A stretch of DNA of 64,000 nucleotides, from NCBI GenBank assembly GCA_009763385.1, contig CM019825.1:17588664-17652663 (forward strand). Direction: 5' to 3'. The notes under the pieces were generated by a model that saw only the letters and a program-made list of their open reading frames with translations, had not been told where the DNA came from and did no database searches. Made by a program: the position numbers and the translations under genes. The stretch comes from Coix lacryma-jobi var. lacryma-jobi. Its lineage: Eukaryota; Streptophyta; Magnoliopsida; Poales; Poaceae. Shown piece after piece: positions 48,216-60,632 of the stretch (within the stretch, counting starts at the first letter, position 1; each line of letters opens with the position of its first letter).

Positions 48216-48455
48216 CATCGGACGCTGCATCGGACGCTGGCTCCAGCGTCCGATGCCCCCACTGTACACAGCCCCGGCTGGAACAGTGTTGGCGTCGCGT
48301 CCGATGCGATCTCATCGGAGCGTCCGGTGCCTCATCGGACGCTGCCGAGCGTCCGATGCCAAGGCATAGGACGCGTCCGATGCACAATGAGCGTTTCTGG
48401 AGCTCTCTGGACGGGCATCGGAGCGTCCGATGCATAACCATCGGCGCGTCCGATG
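48216..48455. promoter_or_regulatory. Second cluster of CATCGGACGC/GCGTCCGATG palindromes
   Basis: About 13 half-sites of the same motif as in the 5' LTR, in both orientations, end with GCGTCCGATGTCCCTTTA (compare CGTCCGATGTCCCTTTAAA at about 41170). The surrounding sequence is not an LTR copy, and no TATA box follows within 80 bp. It lies upstream of the env-like ORF leader. Confidence 0.65.
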
Positions 48456-49363
48456 TCCCTTTATGCGGCGCGTTGCGTTCTTACATTGATAGTCCGGTCC
48501 CACATGTCATACCTCCCTCTGTCCTCTTCCTCGTGCCTGCCCGTGCTCAGCCCGATCCCGCCGCCGCAACAGAGTCCCTAACCCTAACCATCTCCGCCGG
48601 CCGCCGTCGTGCCCCTCGCCGCCGGCCGCTGTTGCTCCACCGCGCACGTGCACCCCCCGCCGGCCGTCGCCCGCCCGCCGCTTCCTCGCACCTGTGCGCG
48701 CGCGCCATCGCCGGAGCTCCGCTCCATCGCCGGAGTTTGCCGAAGGGACTCGCCGACGCCTGTCTCCTACTCGCCGGAGCTCTTCCTCGTCCATGAGCTT
48801 CTTTCTCTCTCCGGCGATCACTCCCCCGGCAGATCCATCCCCTAGCAGTGAGCACCTTCAACCCCCCCTTCGTATACCCTGCTCCTCAGGTGCTCGATGC
48901 TATGCCTCAATGAATGTTCCCACTGTTTTTGACCCCCGTTTTCGCCCGTTGTTCGTGCAGACCCCTTGGCGTGTCGCATGGGTACCGGAATGTCTGAGCC
49001 TTCCCTCGTGCTTGGTCGTCTCGTCGTTCGTCAGGTAGCGAAGCCCCCTCTATATCTTATCTCCATTGCTTTGCTTCCGATAGGATCTCTTATCCCTAGC
49101 ATATATGTTCTTATATATATCCCGTCTACTCTATGCAGCGAGTCAGTGACAGCTTGGCAGTTGGGCAGTGACCGATAACCCGGGGCCAAGCCCGTGGGTA
49201 AGGATCGAGGCCAAGCCTCGCGAGTGACAGCGGCAGCCGATCCGTGTCAGGGGGAGTTGTCTGTTCCGTTGGTCAGTTGGGTTGTCAGTTTGGTTGTCAG
49301 GGTCAGTGGATCTTCCAGTGACAGTCCAGACTTTCAGTGTCAGTTGCCTTGTTCTTGTCAGCC
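48456..49363 (+). other. GC- and CT-rich leader of the env-like ORF
   Basis: CCCTAACCCTAACC-like and CCGCCGG-rich sequence gives way to a GTCAGT-rich stretch (49140-49360). Short open frames exist but none resembles a known protein. It reads like an untranslated leader. Confidence 0.35.
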
Positions 49364-49495
49364 ATGCCGCGCTACAAGAACATCGGTGGTGGCCCTGGGG
49401 ACTCCCCTCCTCGTCCCCCTCCCAGTCAGCGGCCAGGGAAGGCGAAGTTGATCACGCGCAGGAAGCGCTCCAGAGCCGAGAGAGAGGCAGCTCAG

Positions 49496-50966
49496 TGTTG
49501 GTGGTCCTTAACTCATATTTTATACCACCAACTTCATTATAAAAATATATAAAAAATATTCCCAAGACTAGTGAATAGGGCTTTACACTAATACATTCCA
49601 TGAGTTTTGGTGACTATTCGCTTGCAGGCATACATCGGTGGAAATGCATATAAAGGGATGGAAAATAATACATAAAACATCATTATGCAACACAAATACC
49701 AAGTGGCCCACTTACCATGCAATCCAGGCCTCAGACACAGGCCAAAATGCCCAACAAAGAACCCAAGTGGTGAAGGCCCAAACCAACTCCAAACCCTACG
49801 CGGGCTGCAGGACCTTGCTTCAGTAAAATGGGCGCCACGGGCTCATCCGAACTCCGATTTTGAATCACCACCCGTCCACGGAAAGCTAACGACGAGACGC
49901 ACGTGCTCGTGAAAGCCCAGCCCAATTCGGGCCCACCATGGGGCGGCCGACCCAGGGGGGCGACCGCCCCCCCAGAACATCGGTTTCGGCCCAAACTTGG
50001 TGAGGCGGTGTGTTGACTCCTCCCTAAGGCGTTTCCGCGTGCAGATTAGTGCCATATTGTTAGTCTAGGAGTGGTTCCACCCCCTCCTAGCCTATTTAAG
50101 AAGGCCTAGATCCCCTCTCAAAAACAACACACAAAGGAATAGAAGAGCACCTCTCTCTTGAGTAGATCCCCACTCCTTAGGGCTATGCCCTAGTAGCTTT
50201 CTAGAGTTGGAGAGTGAGATGTGAGGGAAGAGAGCGGGGAAGTACCGGGCTTGTCGATCTCTCCCCGAGCTTGTACCTCGACGAGCCCTTACCTTGTACC
50301 CACATCGGGATCCATACATAGTAAGTGTTCGTGGTTTCTACAGTATTATTGTTCTTTTGATTAGATAAGCTTTATCTCTTCTTGTTTGCGGGTTCGTCGT
50401 CCGTTCTCGTAGCGGATACTCTAGTAGAGGAACCTCTGAATCATTTGGAGGGGTTCCTGCGCAACGCTAGAGTAGTGATCAATAGCGTAGACGTGGTGTC
50501 TAGGCTAGGGTTCACCTTCGTTTGCCTCGTAATCCACGGGTGAGGGATCGGCGGCAGGTGGTGACAGCCCTGTTTGCCCTTAGTTTTCCCCACGTTCGGT
50601 TACGGCGTAGAGCTACACAAAGGCCGGAGTTACCTGGCAGACCAGGTATAAGCCGGTGCCCGAAGTGAACAAGTAGAAGTAATGTTTATCTATCTTTAGA
50701 CAGTAAAGCTTTAGCGATCCGTCTCTATTCCCTTCTCCTTCTCTACCCTTGTGTTGTCCTTGGACGAACTAGATAGAAGAAATACCTCCATTCCTCGTGG
50801 AAATACGATACCCTGAATACCACCGGGTGAAGTGCTACAACGGTAATTCCGTGCGCTTGCGTATTCTTCTGCTTACGCTAAGAAATACCAACAAGCATTT
50901 CTGGCGTCGTTGCCGGGGATGGATCGTAAGGTCCATTCTTAGTAACGACGTTAGTAAGTGTCAACA
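49496..50966 (+). mobile_element. Athila-like insertion: one LTR plus primer site, 1471 bp, target duplication CTCAG
   Basis: CTCAG flanks both sides (49491-49495 and 50967-50971). Removing the insert and one copy of CTCAG rejoins the env-like frame exactly, which confirms the ends. 49496-50893 looks like a full LTR (TGTTGGTGG to ATACCAACA, with CTATTTAAG as a possible TATA box near 50090). A primer site follows at 50902-50919 and then only 47 bp of further sequence ending GTGTCAACA. No second LTR and no genes are present. Confidence 0.8.
50902..50919 (+). other. tRNA-Asp-type primer binding site
   Basis: TGGCGTCGTTGCCGGGGA matches the complement of the plant tRNA-Asp 3' end (TGGCGCCGTTGCCGGGGA) with one mismatch. 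It lies 8 bases after the apparent LTR end. This primer is typical of Athila elements. Confidence 0.75.
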
Positions 50967-51892
50967 CTCAGGCACAGGCAGTGGCCGATGCAGCCGAGCG
51001 AGCAGAGCGCGGTGGCCGTACGGGCGGACTCTGGATTGAGGACCAGTTGTCCCCCGAGCAGCGCAGGGCAATAGAGGAGGTTGAGCGTTTCCACCACTCA
51101 CCGACTGGCACGCTTATGGCTGCTGGTCATCGGATGAGGTTCACCTCGCCAGGAGTCGAGCCCGAGAGCTCAGGGCAGGGCCAGGCAGAGGCCGAGACAG
51201 CAGAGGCACCTGAGGCAGAGGCTCCCGAGGCAGAGGCAGAGGAGGAGGCTCCTAAGGAGGTTCCCCGGCGTCGGTCCACGCGTCGCAGGACAGCGGTGCC
51301 ACCCCGGCCTGATGTCCCTCTGCGGGGCGCACGTGCTCCATCGAGGCATGCGCCCCCGCCGATCCCGCGACTGGACCTCCGGGCGGCCACCTGCTCGCAG
51401 ATTCAGGCACTACGGCTAGTCCCAGTGGAGCAGTGGTTTCCGAGGGAGCGCCAGGAGCAGGCAGGGGCAGAGTTCTATACGGTCTTGCAGGAGGATTTCT
51501 ACCGTGGTTACAGGAACGCTGGGATCAGTCTTCGTTCTCAGCGTGTTTGTCCTCTGGAGGCAGTTGTCGCAGCAGCAGGAGAGCCGATTCGCCCCATACT
51601 CACTTACCTACCTGGTTTAGTAGACCTTCTGGGGCGGTCTGGCTCGTACATCGAGGATTGAGTCTTCCAGTTCTACGCGTCACTGTGGGTGCACCCGGAC
51701 AGAGAGACCATAGAGTTTGCTTTTCAGGGGGAGCACTACAGACTTTTCTCGTCAGAGATCCGGGGTTGGTTCGGCCTGCGACACTCTCAGACCCGGATCC
51801 ATGACTTGTGCTACGATCGGACGGAGCCACCCCGCCACCCTCACGGTGGTGCCCAGCCATCGACAGACCTGGTCCGCCCTTGCTTCACTGAG

Positions 51893-54800
51893 TGTGGCAG
51901 AACCTCCTGAATAAAGTGGCCCACATGCACCCATCATTGTCCTAAAGACTTTTGATTGACGTGCACGAGTTCCAAATGACTCAAGAGATCTGTCGGGTGT
52001 CCTCGGGAAACCCGAATCATCCACGTTATATTCTTCTCGGGACTTCCCTCGTCAAGCATCACAGTATTACAACAGTTTTATAGATAAGATAAATCAGAGT
52101 AAAGCGGAAAGATTATATAACATAGATCGAAACTTAGATTTTAAAGTTTACAACCCATAAGTACTTATTACATAAAAGGTTCGGAACTTCATATTACATA
52201 TACCACACAAAAAGTTGTTACTTGCCCAAGGTCAAACATCAGAGTCATTATCACTCTCCTCCACAAGAGTGAAGAAACACTGACCACCAAAAGGATGATC
52301 AAAGAACTCATCTGCAACAAAGGTTAACAAACCTTGAGTACAAAAGTACTCAACAAGACTTAACCGTCTAGAAAAGAGGAGAAGACTCAGGTATGAAGGC
52401 TTTAGAGATTCAAGGTAAGGCTTTAGCAAGATCAACATATTTCTTTTGCATAAAAGCTTACTAAAAGTAAAGCCTATTTTCAAGTTTTAACTCAAGATTA
52501 AACTTTATAACTATCCAAAGATTCTCAAACTTTCATAAGCATTCCAATTCATTACTACGGTGCGGGTCAGTGGATTGAGGCTCCATATCCGAGGAAACAC
52601 GGCGATTCGAATCGTTTAAACCCAGCTGGGGATTCAGTACCACACGACATATGTAGAACTTAATCTTGCATACGTCAACCCTATCTATAGATCCTCCCAT
52701 ACAAGAACGGGTCTAGCGTCACCCGAGAGTACAGTACACCTCGAACCCGACTATCTCATAGCCCCAAGGGTACACGCTACTCCCGCCTTCTCTCCACTCC
52801 CAGTACGCGGTTGGCCGTTCTCAAGTATCGGAATAACTATAGATGAGGCTTACCACCGCATGTGGGCTGTACTCAAAGGTCTCAATCACAGCAGGCCAAC
52901 AACGATAAGGTCCTATGTTGAGTAACCTTACAACAAGACTCCATTCTTGATGTAAGTTACTATCATTATCATGTTATCTCAAGATTCATGATTTCCATAA
53001 CATAGCAACCATTTTCAAAAGCACCTACTATTATGAAGTAGTAAAGCATGACTAAGCATACTAAGCATTTTCATAAAATGGATATCAAGGTTAAGTATGG
53101 GAATCATCAAGGTTGGAAATGCATCAAACAGGGTTCACTCAACTCCTATTCACTTAATGCATCATATTAACTCAAGTGATATCAATAACTTTCTAAAAAT
53201 ACAAGGATATGGTTAATGTCCAGGGCTTGCCTTGTTGATTAGCGAAGTCCGGAGATTCTGAAAAAGTAGAAGGATCCACACACTCAGGAGAAACCCACTG
53301 AGGATCCGGTCCTTCCGAAACGAGATCTACACGTAGAAGTGCATATGTATGATCAATGAGATGCTTATGACATGATCATGGTAAAGATGGAAATTTTCTA
53401 AGTTGTAGACATTTATTCAAACAATCTTTCATCACGGTAAAGTTGCAAACCAACAAAACTAACTTAGCTATTAAACCATAGATTATTCTTAAACAAATTT
53501 TATTATCTTTATTAAGCAAGGTTATGTAACCAACAAGCAACAAAAGATCAATTATATAAAGGAATCCATAACCAGGGAGCAAATCATGCTAGTGTTTTTT
53601 TTTGGTTGTTAAACAAATCCAAAAATGCACACAAACCTAAAGGGATTAACAAATTTTTATTTATTTATAAATCACTCTAAATAGCATTTACTTATAAACA
53701 AATCATACTTATTCAAACAGAGGTGAAATTAATCATGAAGGTAGATATTAGTGACATAAACTCACATGTCAAATTTCATGATTTTTGGAGAAACACAGAA
53801 AATCACATAATTCATCAAAGTTGCATTTATTAATTAAAGCACAGATTTTATTGGCATAATAAAAGTGTTCCAAACACAAGTTTCATAATTTTTATATTAG
53901 CACAGACATGCTATCATCTATCATGTCAAATTTCATAATTAACAGAGCTATAGAAAAATTATAGCAAAAATAACAAAATTAGCTACTGTGCATAAAGCCA
54001 GAAAAAGAAAAACGCCAAACTAGCCCAAACTGGGCTTTCGGCCCAGTCCAAGCGGCCCAGCGCATGTGGAAACCGGCCCGGCCTGGCTCCCGCCCGCGCG
54101 CCTTGGCAACTTTGCAGAAAAGCCCTTCGGCTTAAACGAAACTAACCCGCAGTCCACAGCGCTATTCACATGAGTCACGGGCTTTGCAACCAGCACCCTG
54201 ATACTTATCGTCTTCGCAACCAGGAGGTCCCCGACCATGGCCCGAACGGACGGCGGCGCATCGAGCGCCGGCGAGCCTTACGCCGGCCAACTCCGGCCAG
54301 TAGAGACCTAACGGACGCGAGCACAAGCACCGGCGAGTCATCCGCGGCCGATAGAGCCTCTAACCCTAAACGCTACTGCCCCGGAGAGGTCCGGCCACGC
54401 ACGGCGGCGGACCGAATCGCGGCGGAGCTGTTCCGGCGAACTCAGGCCGGTAGCAGTAGAACGGAGGGGCTAGGAAGCTTCAGTAGCTCACCCTGATGCT
54501 GGCCACGTAGTTGGTTCAAGCGGAGGATGAACGGGAAGGCAAGGTCCACGGAGCAGTGGCTCGCAGCGGCGAACTCCGGCGAGGCAAGCGATGTTCCGGC
54601 GAGACCTGAGCACCAAACAAAGAACCATCGAGCCGATGAGCAACCTGGGGTCAAGGTGAAACAGAAACACAAGACAGGGAGAGTAGAGGAGTGCCCGGTT
54701 GGGTTGACCACGGTGAGGTCGAGCTCAGCGGCGATTTCGCCCGGCGGAAAGAAAAACGGCGAGCACAAGCGCTTGTAGGCAGTAGAGGTCGAAGGGATGG

Positions 54801-55800
54801 GCTCTGGAGATGCGCAAGAAGGTAAGGGAGTTATAACCGCGGGCAATCTTGGATGAGGATGAGCAGAGACGGTGAATTTGGGATTGGGTTAAGGTGGAGT
54901 CCGTCGGTGCCCTAGGTGGCAAAACAGCGACGGCGAGGTCCAGAGAAGGCGCCACGACGCGAGGGAGAGCGCCAGTAGCTGCTTCACTTTGCCTCGAACA
55001 CGGTTGCGAGTTCAAACGAGAAAGATCGATGGCCTTTGCGCTGGCAGTACCGATCAAAGATCGGCCTCTCACCGCCATGAACAGGGAACCGAGCTTATCC
55101 CCCCCTTCTCCTTTATACCCTTTCAGTTTATTTGAAATTACTTCAAAATTTTGAATATAAGTTGAAAATATGTTAAAATATAAAATGTTCAGAATTCAAT
55201 ACTGAACATCTTTTATTTTTGCAACATATGCAGAATATGCTCAGATTTTGAATTAGAGTTTGCAAATCAAAAGGGGACAATTAGGGCAAAAGGGTATTTT
55301 CACATTTACTCAGGATTTCATATGAAAACTTGGAAAACTTTATACATCAAAGTTGATCCTTATCAAAAATGGAGCAACTTTGCTTTTTGAAACATACTCA
55401 AATTCTTTTTAGATTTTGATTAAAAAGAAAGGGGATAAAATAGGGTTTTTAGATTAATTAAACTATTTAATTGGATTCCGACCAAAATTGAATTATACCT
55501 CAATGGTGACTTGAAACATGTTCCAAATACACCTTTGAGACATAATACTAAAGTTTGGTCCAAAATTCCATTACTATATAAGAAATTACCATAATACCCC
55601 TATATAGCATAAAAGCATTAAACACCACAAAGAAAACATAAACTAGGGTTTCAACTTAAACACTCCTTATCAACTAAGCACAAGCATGATGAATTAAACT
55701 TGTTTTTAGTGAATACATAATTAGGTTATCAACTCAAATGAAATGCCAGTGCTTATGATGACATGTCAAGTTTTAGTCTGCTTAACACCAGAGTGTTACA
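51893..55800 (-). repeat. 3' LTR of the chromovirus (3908 bp)
   Basis: It starts TGTGGCAGAACCTCCTGAAT and ends CACCAGAGTGTTACA on the plus strand. Bases 51893-54218 align with 61677-64000 almost without change. It contains no recognised gene. The GC-rich part (54000-55080) has only chance frames. Confidence 0.9.
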
Positions 55801-55815
55801 ACTCTTTCCCCCTTA
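55801..55815 (-). other. Polypurine tract
   Basis: On the minus strand AAGGGGGAAAGAGT directly precedes the 3' LTR start TGTAACACTC, the expected position for plus-strand priming. Confidence 0.8.
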
Positions 55816-55939
55816 AAGAAATCTCGTCCCGAGATTTAACCTATAGGCTAACTAATGGAAAAGGAAATGTGTCAGGCACTTCCATTACTAACCTTTACAT
55901 AAAGCAGGGGATAGGTCATCATATAACAGATTACAAGGA

Positions 55940-58900
55940 CTACACAGAAGAAAGAAACTCAGGAAAACTTTCTAAGAGAAACTCTTCTGATTCCCACGTG
56001 GCTTCATCTTCCGTATGTTGATTCCATTGAACTTTGTAGAACTTAACAGTTCTTTTTTGAGTGACTCGATCTTTCTGGTCAAGAATCTTGATAGGATACT
56101 CTGAGTATGTCAGATCAGGCTCTAATTCAATCTCTTCAACATGAATGACATGATTAGGCACTTGAAGACATTTCTTTAACTGAGAGACATGGAACACATT
56201 ATGAACTAATGATAGCTGTGGTGGTAAATCAAGTTGATATGCCACCATTCCACATCTTTTAAGAATCTGATAGGGACCTATATATCGTGGTGCTAACTTT
56301 CCTTTGATTCCAAATCGAGTAACTCCTTTCATTGGTGATACCTTGAGATAGACATAATCACCAGCTTTAAAGGTAAGAGACCGTCGTCTCTTATCAGCAT
56401 AACTCTTTTGCCTGGATTGTGCTTTCTTCATGTTTTCTTGAATCAATCTGACTTTTTCTTCAGCTTCTTTAACTAAGTCAACTCCAAAAAGACTACGTTC
56501 TCCAGGTTCAGACCAACTTAACGGTGTTCTGCATCTTCTGCCATACAGAGCTTCAAATGGTGCCATCTTAATGCTCTCTTGATAACTATTGTTGTAAGAG
56601 AACTCTGCTAAAGGCAAACATTCATCCCATTTTTCGGAATAATTGAGTACACAGGATCTTAACATATCTTCTAAGATCTGATTAACTCTTTCAGTCTGAC
56701 CCCCAGTCTGTGGATGATACGCCGTACTATGCAAAAGCTTGGTACCCAAAGACTCATGTAAATGCCTCCAGAAAACATTGACAAACTGTGTCCCTCTATC
56801 AGACACGATAGTCTTTGGAATGTCATGCAAACTTACAATTCTGTCAAAATATACCTTGGCATAGGTAGATGCTGGATATGCTATTTTAACAGATATGAAA
56901 TGAGCTGCTTTGGTCAGACGATCAACAATGACCCATATGGAATCAAACCCTTTTGATGTTCTGGGCAGACCCACTATGAAGTCCATACTAATGTCATCCC
57001 ACTTCCAAGATGGAATTGATAAAGGTTGCAACTCTCCAGCAGACCTAAGATGCACTGTTTTCACTTTCTGACAAGTATCACATTTAGCTACATAACTAGC
57101 AATTTCAAGTTTCATCTTAGTCCACCAGAATCTCTGTTTCAGATCATGAAACATCTTATTACTGCCTGGATGTACTGAAAATCTTGTTGCATGAGCTTTA
57201 TCAAGAATCTGCTTTCTGAGTTCAGGAACCTTTGGAACTACTAACCGATCCTTAAACCAAATTACTCCAGCTTCATCTATTTTGAAATTGGAATTTTGCT
57301 CAGAGTAAATCTTTTCTTTCAGATGGATCATACCCTTGCTTTCCTTTTGGGCTGCAACGATCTGATCTTTAATAGATGATTGAACGGTTACATTTGCAAG
57401 ATTTTCTTGTGGAATCATTTCAAGGCTTAACCTTTCAAACTCATAACACAAGGTAATATCTATCGGCTTGACCTCCAAACAATTACAATGACCCTTTCGA
57501 CTGAGTGCATCTGCCACTACATTAGCTTTACCTGGGTGATAGTGCACTTCAATATCATAATCTTTTATCAGTTCTAACCATCTTCTCTGACGCATATTCA
57601 ACTCAGACTGAGTGAAGATATATTTCAAACTTTTATGATCAGTGTATATGTGACAAATATTACCCAACAAATAATGTCGCCAGATCTTCAGAGCATGGAC
57701 TACAGCTGCCAACTCTAGATCATGTGTTGGATAATGTTCTTCGTGCCGTTTAAGCTGTCGTGAAGCATAGGCAATAACTCTGCCTTCTTGCATCAGTACA
57801 CACCCAATGCCTTTGCCTGAAGCATCACAATAAACATCAAAGGATTTTTCAATGTCTGGCTGAGCCAAAACTGGTGCAGATGTCAAAAACTTTTTCAAAG
57901 TCTGAAAAGCTTCTTCACATTCCGTTGACCATACAAACTTGGTGTCATTCTTTAACAATGTTTTCATTGGTTTAGAGATCTTAGAGAAGTCAGGGATAAA
58001 TCTACGATAATACCCTGCTAATCCTAAGAAACTCCGAACTTGATGTACTGAAGTTGGCGACTTCCAGTCAAGAACTTCTTGGACTTTGCTTGGATCTACT
58101 GCAACACCTTCAGCTGACAGAACATGACCCAAGAATTGAACTTTGTCTATCTAGAATTCACATTTACTGAATTTAGCATATAACTGATGTTCTCTCAGGC
58201 GAGTCAACACTATCCTGAGATGTTCTGCATGCTCTTCTTTGGTTTTGGAATAGATGAGAATGTCATCAATAAACACAACCATGAACTTATCTAGCTCTGG
58301 CATGAACACTGAATTCATCAAATACATGAAGTGTGCTGGGGCATTGGTAAGACCAAAAGACATGACTAGATATTCATATAGACCATATCTGGTAGTGAAT
58401 GCTATTTTTGGAACATCTTCTGGTTTGATCTTGATCTGATGATACCCCGATCTCAAATCTATCTTCGAGAATACCTTCGCACCAGCAAGTTGATCAAAGA
58501 GAAGATCAATTCGGAGCAAAGGATACTTGTTCTTGATTGTCACTTCATTCAAAGGACGATAATCAACACATAGCCTCAAGGTGTGGTCCTTTTTCACAAA
58601 GATCGCTGGACAACCCCATGGTGATGAACTGAGTCGAATGAAACCTTTATCTATCAAACCTTGCAACTGAGTTTTCAACTCTGCTAACTCTTTTGGTGGC
58701 ATTCTATAAGCTCTTCTTGCTATAGGTGCAGTTCCTGGTTTGAGTTCTATTTCAAACTCCACATCACGATCAGGTGGCAGACCAAGTAAATCTTCTGGGA
58801 ACACATCAGGAAACTCACAGACCACGGGAATGTCTTGGATTTCCTTGACAGAGGTAGCACACACTCGCTCAATTGCCCTCTTAAGAGTAGGAAGATTGAC

Positions 58901-60424
58901 AAGAAGTTGAGATTTGCTATTAGGTAAGTTAAGCTTGACGGTTCTATTCAAGGTGTCTATCACTGCACCTCTTTGGTTCATCCAGTTCATACCCAAGATC
59001 ACATCTATACTTGGATCTTTTAAAACTATCATGGAGGTTGGAAATATATTTCCACCCAGATCTATAGGTACCTGATGTACCATTTCCTTAGTACATAGTC
59101 GACCCTTAGGTGACTGTATAAAGAACTTATCTTTGGTTTCACCAATAGGTATATTATGCTTTTCCGCAAATGCTCTATTCATGAAAGTATGTGATGCACC
59201 AGAATCAAAAAGTGTAATTGCTAGGTGTTGAGCAATAGGGAACATACCAAGCATAACAGGTTCTCCTTCAGGAATAGCTTCTATCTGCGTATGGAAAACC
59301 TTTCCTGTTTTCTGAGTACCCTTACCCTTCTGATTGCTCTGTGCATTACCCTTGTTCTGGTTTGCTTGTTGATTTCCTGCTGGCCTTGGTACATTGGCAT
59401 TGGAAACATTCTGCCTTGGATAAGGACAGTCACGAGAGAAATGTCCAGGCTTTCCACAATTGTAACATGGATAACTTGTAGCTTGTGGCACTGGTGGACG
59501 ATTAGCAGGAACATTCGACTGACGTTGAACTTTGAAAGGCATAGCAGGCCTTGCAAAAGTACCCTGAAGATTCTGCTGCTGAGGCGGACGGTACGGTGGA
59601 CGATAAGATGGGCAGAACTGTTGGACTGGATGATATACGAGCCTCTGACGCTTCTTGTTGCCGCCAGATGATCCAGACCCTGACACAAATCCCTTCTTCT
59701 TCTTAGCCTCCTTATGCTTGCGATTCTTTTCTTCACTAGCTATAGCAACATTCACTATCTCATGATAATTCATATTACCACAAGTTGTCATCATAGACTG
59801 AAGCTTTGTATTCAGTCCTCTCATAAAACATGACTTCTTCTTCTCATCAGTGTTGACTTGGTCAAAGGCATATTGGGACAGATGATTAAACTTCCCAATG
59901 TACTGCATAACTGGCTCGTCTCCCTGACGGAGAGCTAAGAAATCTTCAAGCTTCATCTTCATAACCCCATCTGGAATATAATGAGCCCTGAAGGCCTCCT
60001 TGAATTCAGCCCAAGTGATTCGGTGGCCGGCTGGTTGAACAGCTAGTAAATTTGCCCACCAAACCCCTGCGGCTCCTCGAAGTTGTTGAGCTGCAAAAGC
60101 TGGCTTCTGAACTTCAGTGCAGTTGATAAGACTGAATTTTTGTTCCATGGTGCGGAGCCAATCATCAGCTTTAAGAGGTTCATCAGCTTTAGTGAACACT
60201 GGCGGACGGGTATCAGTGAAATCGACATATGTTGTCTCTTCCCTGTTATTACGGCCACGACCACATTGACCACCATTCTGATTTTGTGCTAACAGAGTTG
60301 TTGCATTGACCAACGCTGCAATTGCATCAGCCAAAGAGGGTGGAACTGGTGGTGCATTAGGGATATCATCCCCACCATGGGCAGCACTAGCGCCACGAGT
60401 GTTAACAGGCATATGTTTAAACAA
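55940..60424 (-). CDS. gag-pol polyprotein of the chromovirus, single internal stop
   Basis: One continuous frame of about 1494 codons is interrupted only by TAG at 58151-58153. Gag spans about residues 1-300 (EAFRAHYIPDGVMKMKLEDF), zinc knuckle CYNCGKPGHFSRDC near 319, protease LFDSGASHTF near 404. RT includes SKIDLRSGYHQIKIKPEDVP and FIDD near 713. Downstream of the stop come RNase H (DVYCDASGKGIGCVL), the integrase zinc region (HPGSN...CDTC), the integrase core (DFIVGLP, VSDRGTQF, E in the HPQTGGQTERVNQ segment) and a C-terminal chromodomain-like block (KILDQKDRV, KVQWNQHTEDEATWE). The stop lies between RT and RNase H where related elements have Trp, so it is probably a G-to-A nonsense change. 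Full product needs read-through. Confidence 0.92.
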
Positions 60425-60632
60425 ACCATAGTTTGATTAATATTCATATATATACATCATAACATGCATACCATGCTCAACTTATTTATCATACAAGTCC
60501 GCTCTTGGGCAGGACTACTGACACCACTATCTTGCACAACTGACCATACTAGAGGTTTTCCGACTAACTAGGTTACAAAGTCAGAAGGGTCACACTAGGA
60601 TACATTTCATGTCTATTCAACCTCTAGGTCTA

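Larger units (their letters stand above)
40475..51892 (+). mobile_element. Sirevirus-like Ty1/copia element (5' LTR, gag, pol, env-like region), nested host of two later insertions
   Basis: The 5' LTR (40475-42042) is followed by a tRNA-iMet primer site, a broken gag, a broken pol in copia order (protease, integrase, RT, RNase H) and a long 3' region with an extra ORF. That ORF is interrupted at 49496 and lost at 51893. No 3' LTR is present before the gypsy insertion, so the right end should lie beyond the window. That everything from 47668 to 51892 belongs to this element is an inference from position, shared palindromes and the known env-like ORF of some Sireviruses. Confidence 0.68.
49364..51892 (+). 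pseudogene. Env-like or accessory ORF of the copia element, split by an insertion and truncated
   Basis: The first part (49364-49495) starts MPRYKNIGGGPGDSPPRPPP. The frame resumes after the insertion at 50972 and continues through QLSPEQRRAIEEVERF, an Ala/Glu/Pro-rich stretch and EQWFPRERQEQAGAEFYTVL. One TGA stops it at 51659-51661. The following reading, VFQFYASLWVHPDRETIEFA then YRLFSSEIRGWFGL, stays in frame up to the gypsy insertion. The last part resembles, from memory, the plant transposon-associated domain found in Athila and SIRE env-like proteins. Envelope function is not established. The C-terminus lies beyond the window. Confidence 0.5.

Noticed and set aside
52232..52483. Identical small minus-strand ORFs here and at 62016-62267 (and at 53376 and 63160)
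   Set aside because: The repetition is explained by the two LTR copies 9784 bp apart, not by a gene family.
54170..55078. Open frames in the GC-rich part of the chromovirus LTR
   Set aside because: Non-coding LTR sequence; frames are short, on both strands, and lack any motif.
58050..58260. Heat-shock elements sought upstream of the small heat-shock gene (actual flank 38051-38300)
   Set aside because: GAACCTGTTC near 38060 has a 4-bp gap rather than the 2-bp gap of a heat-shock element; nothing else convincing was found.
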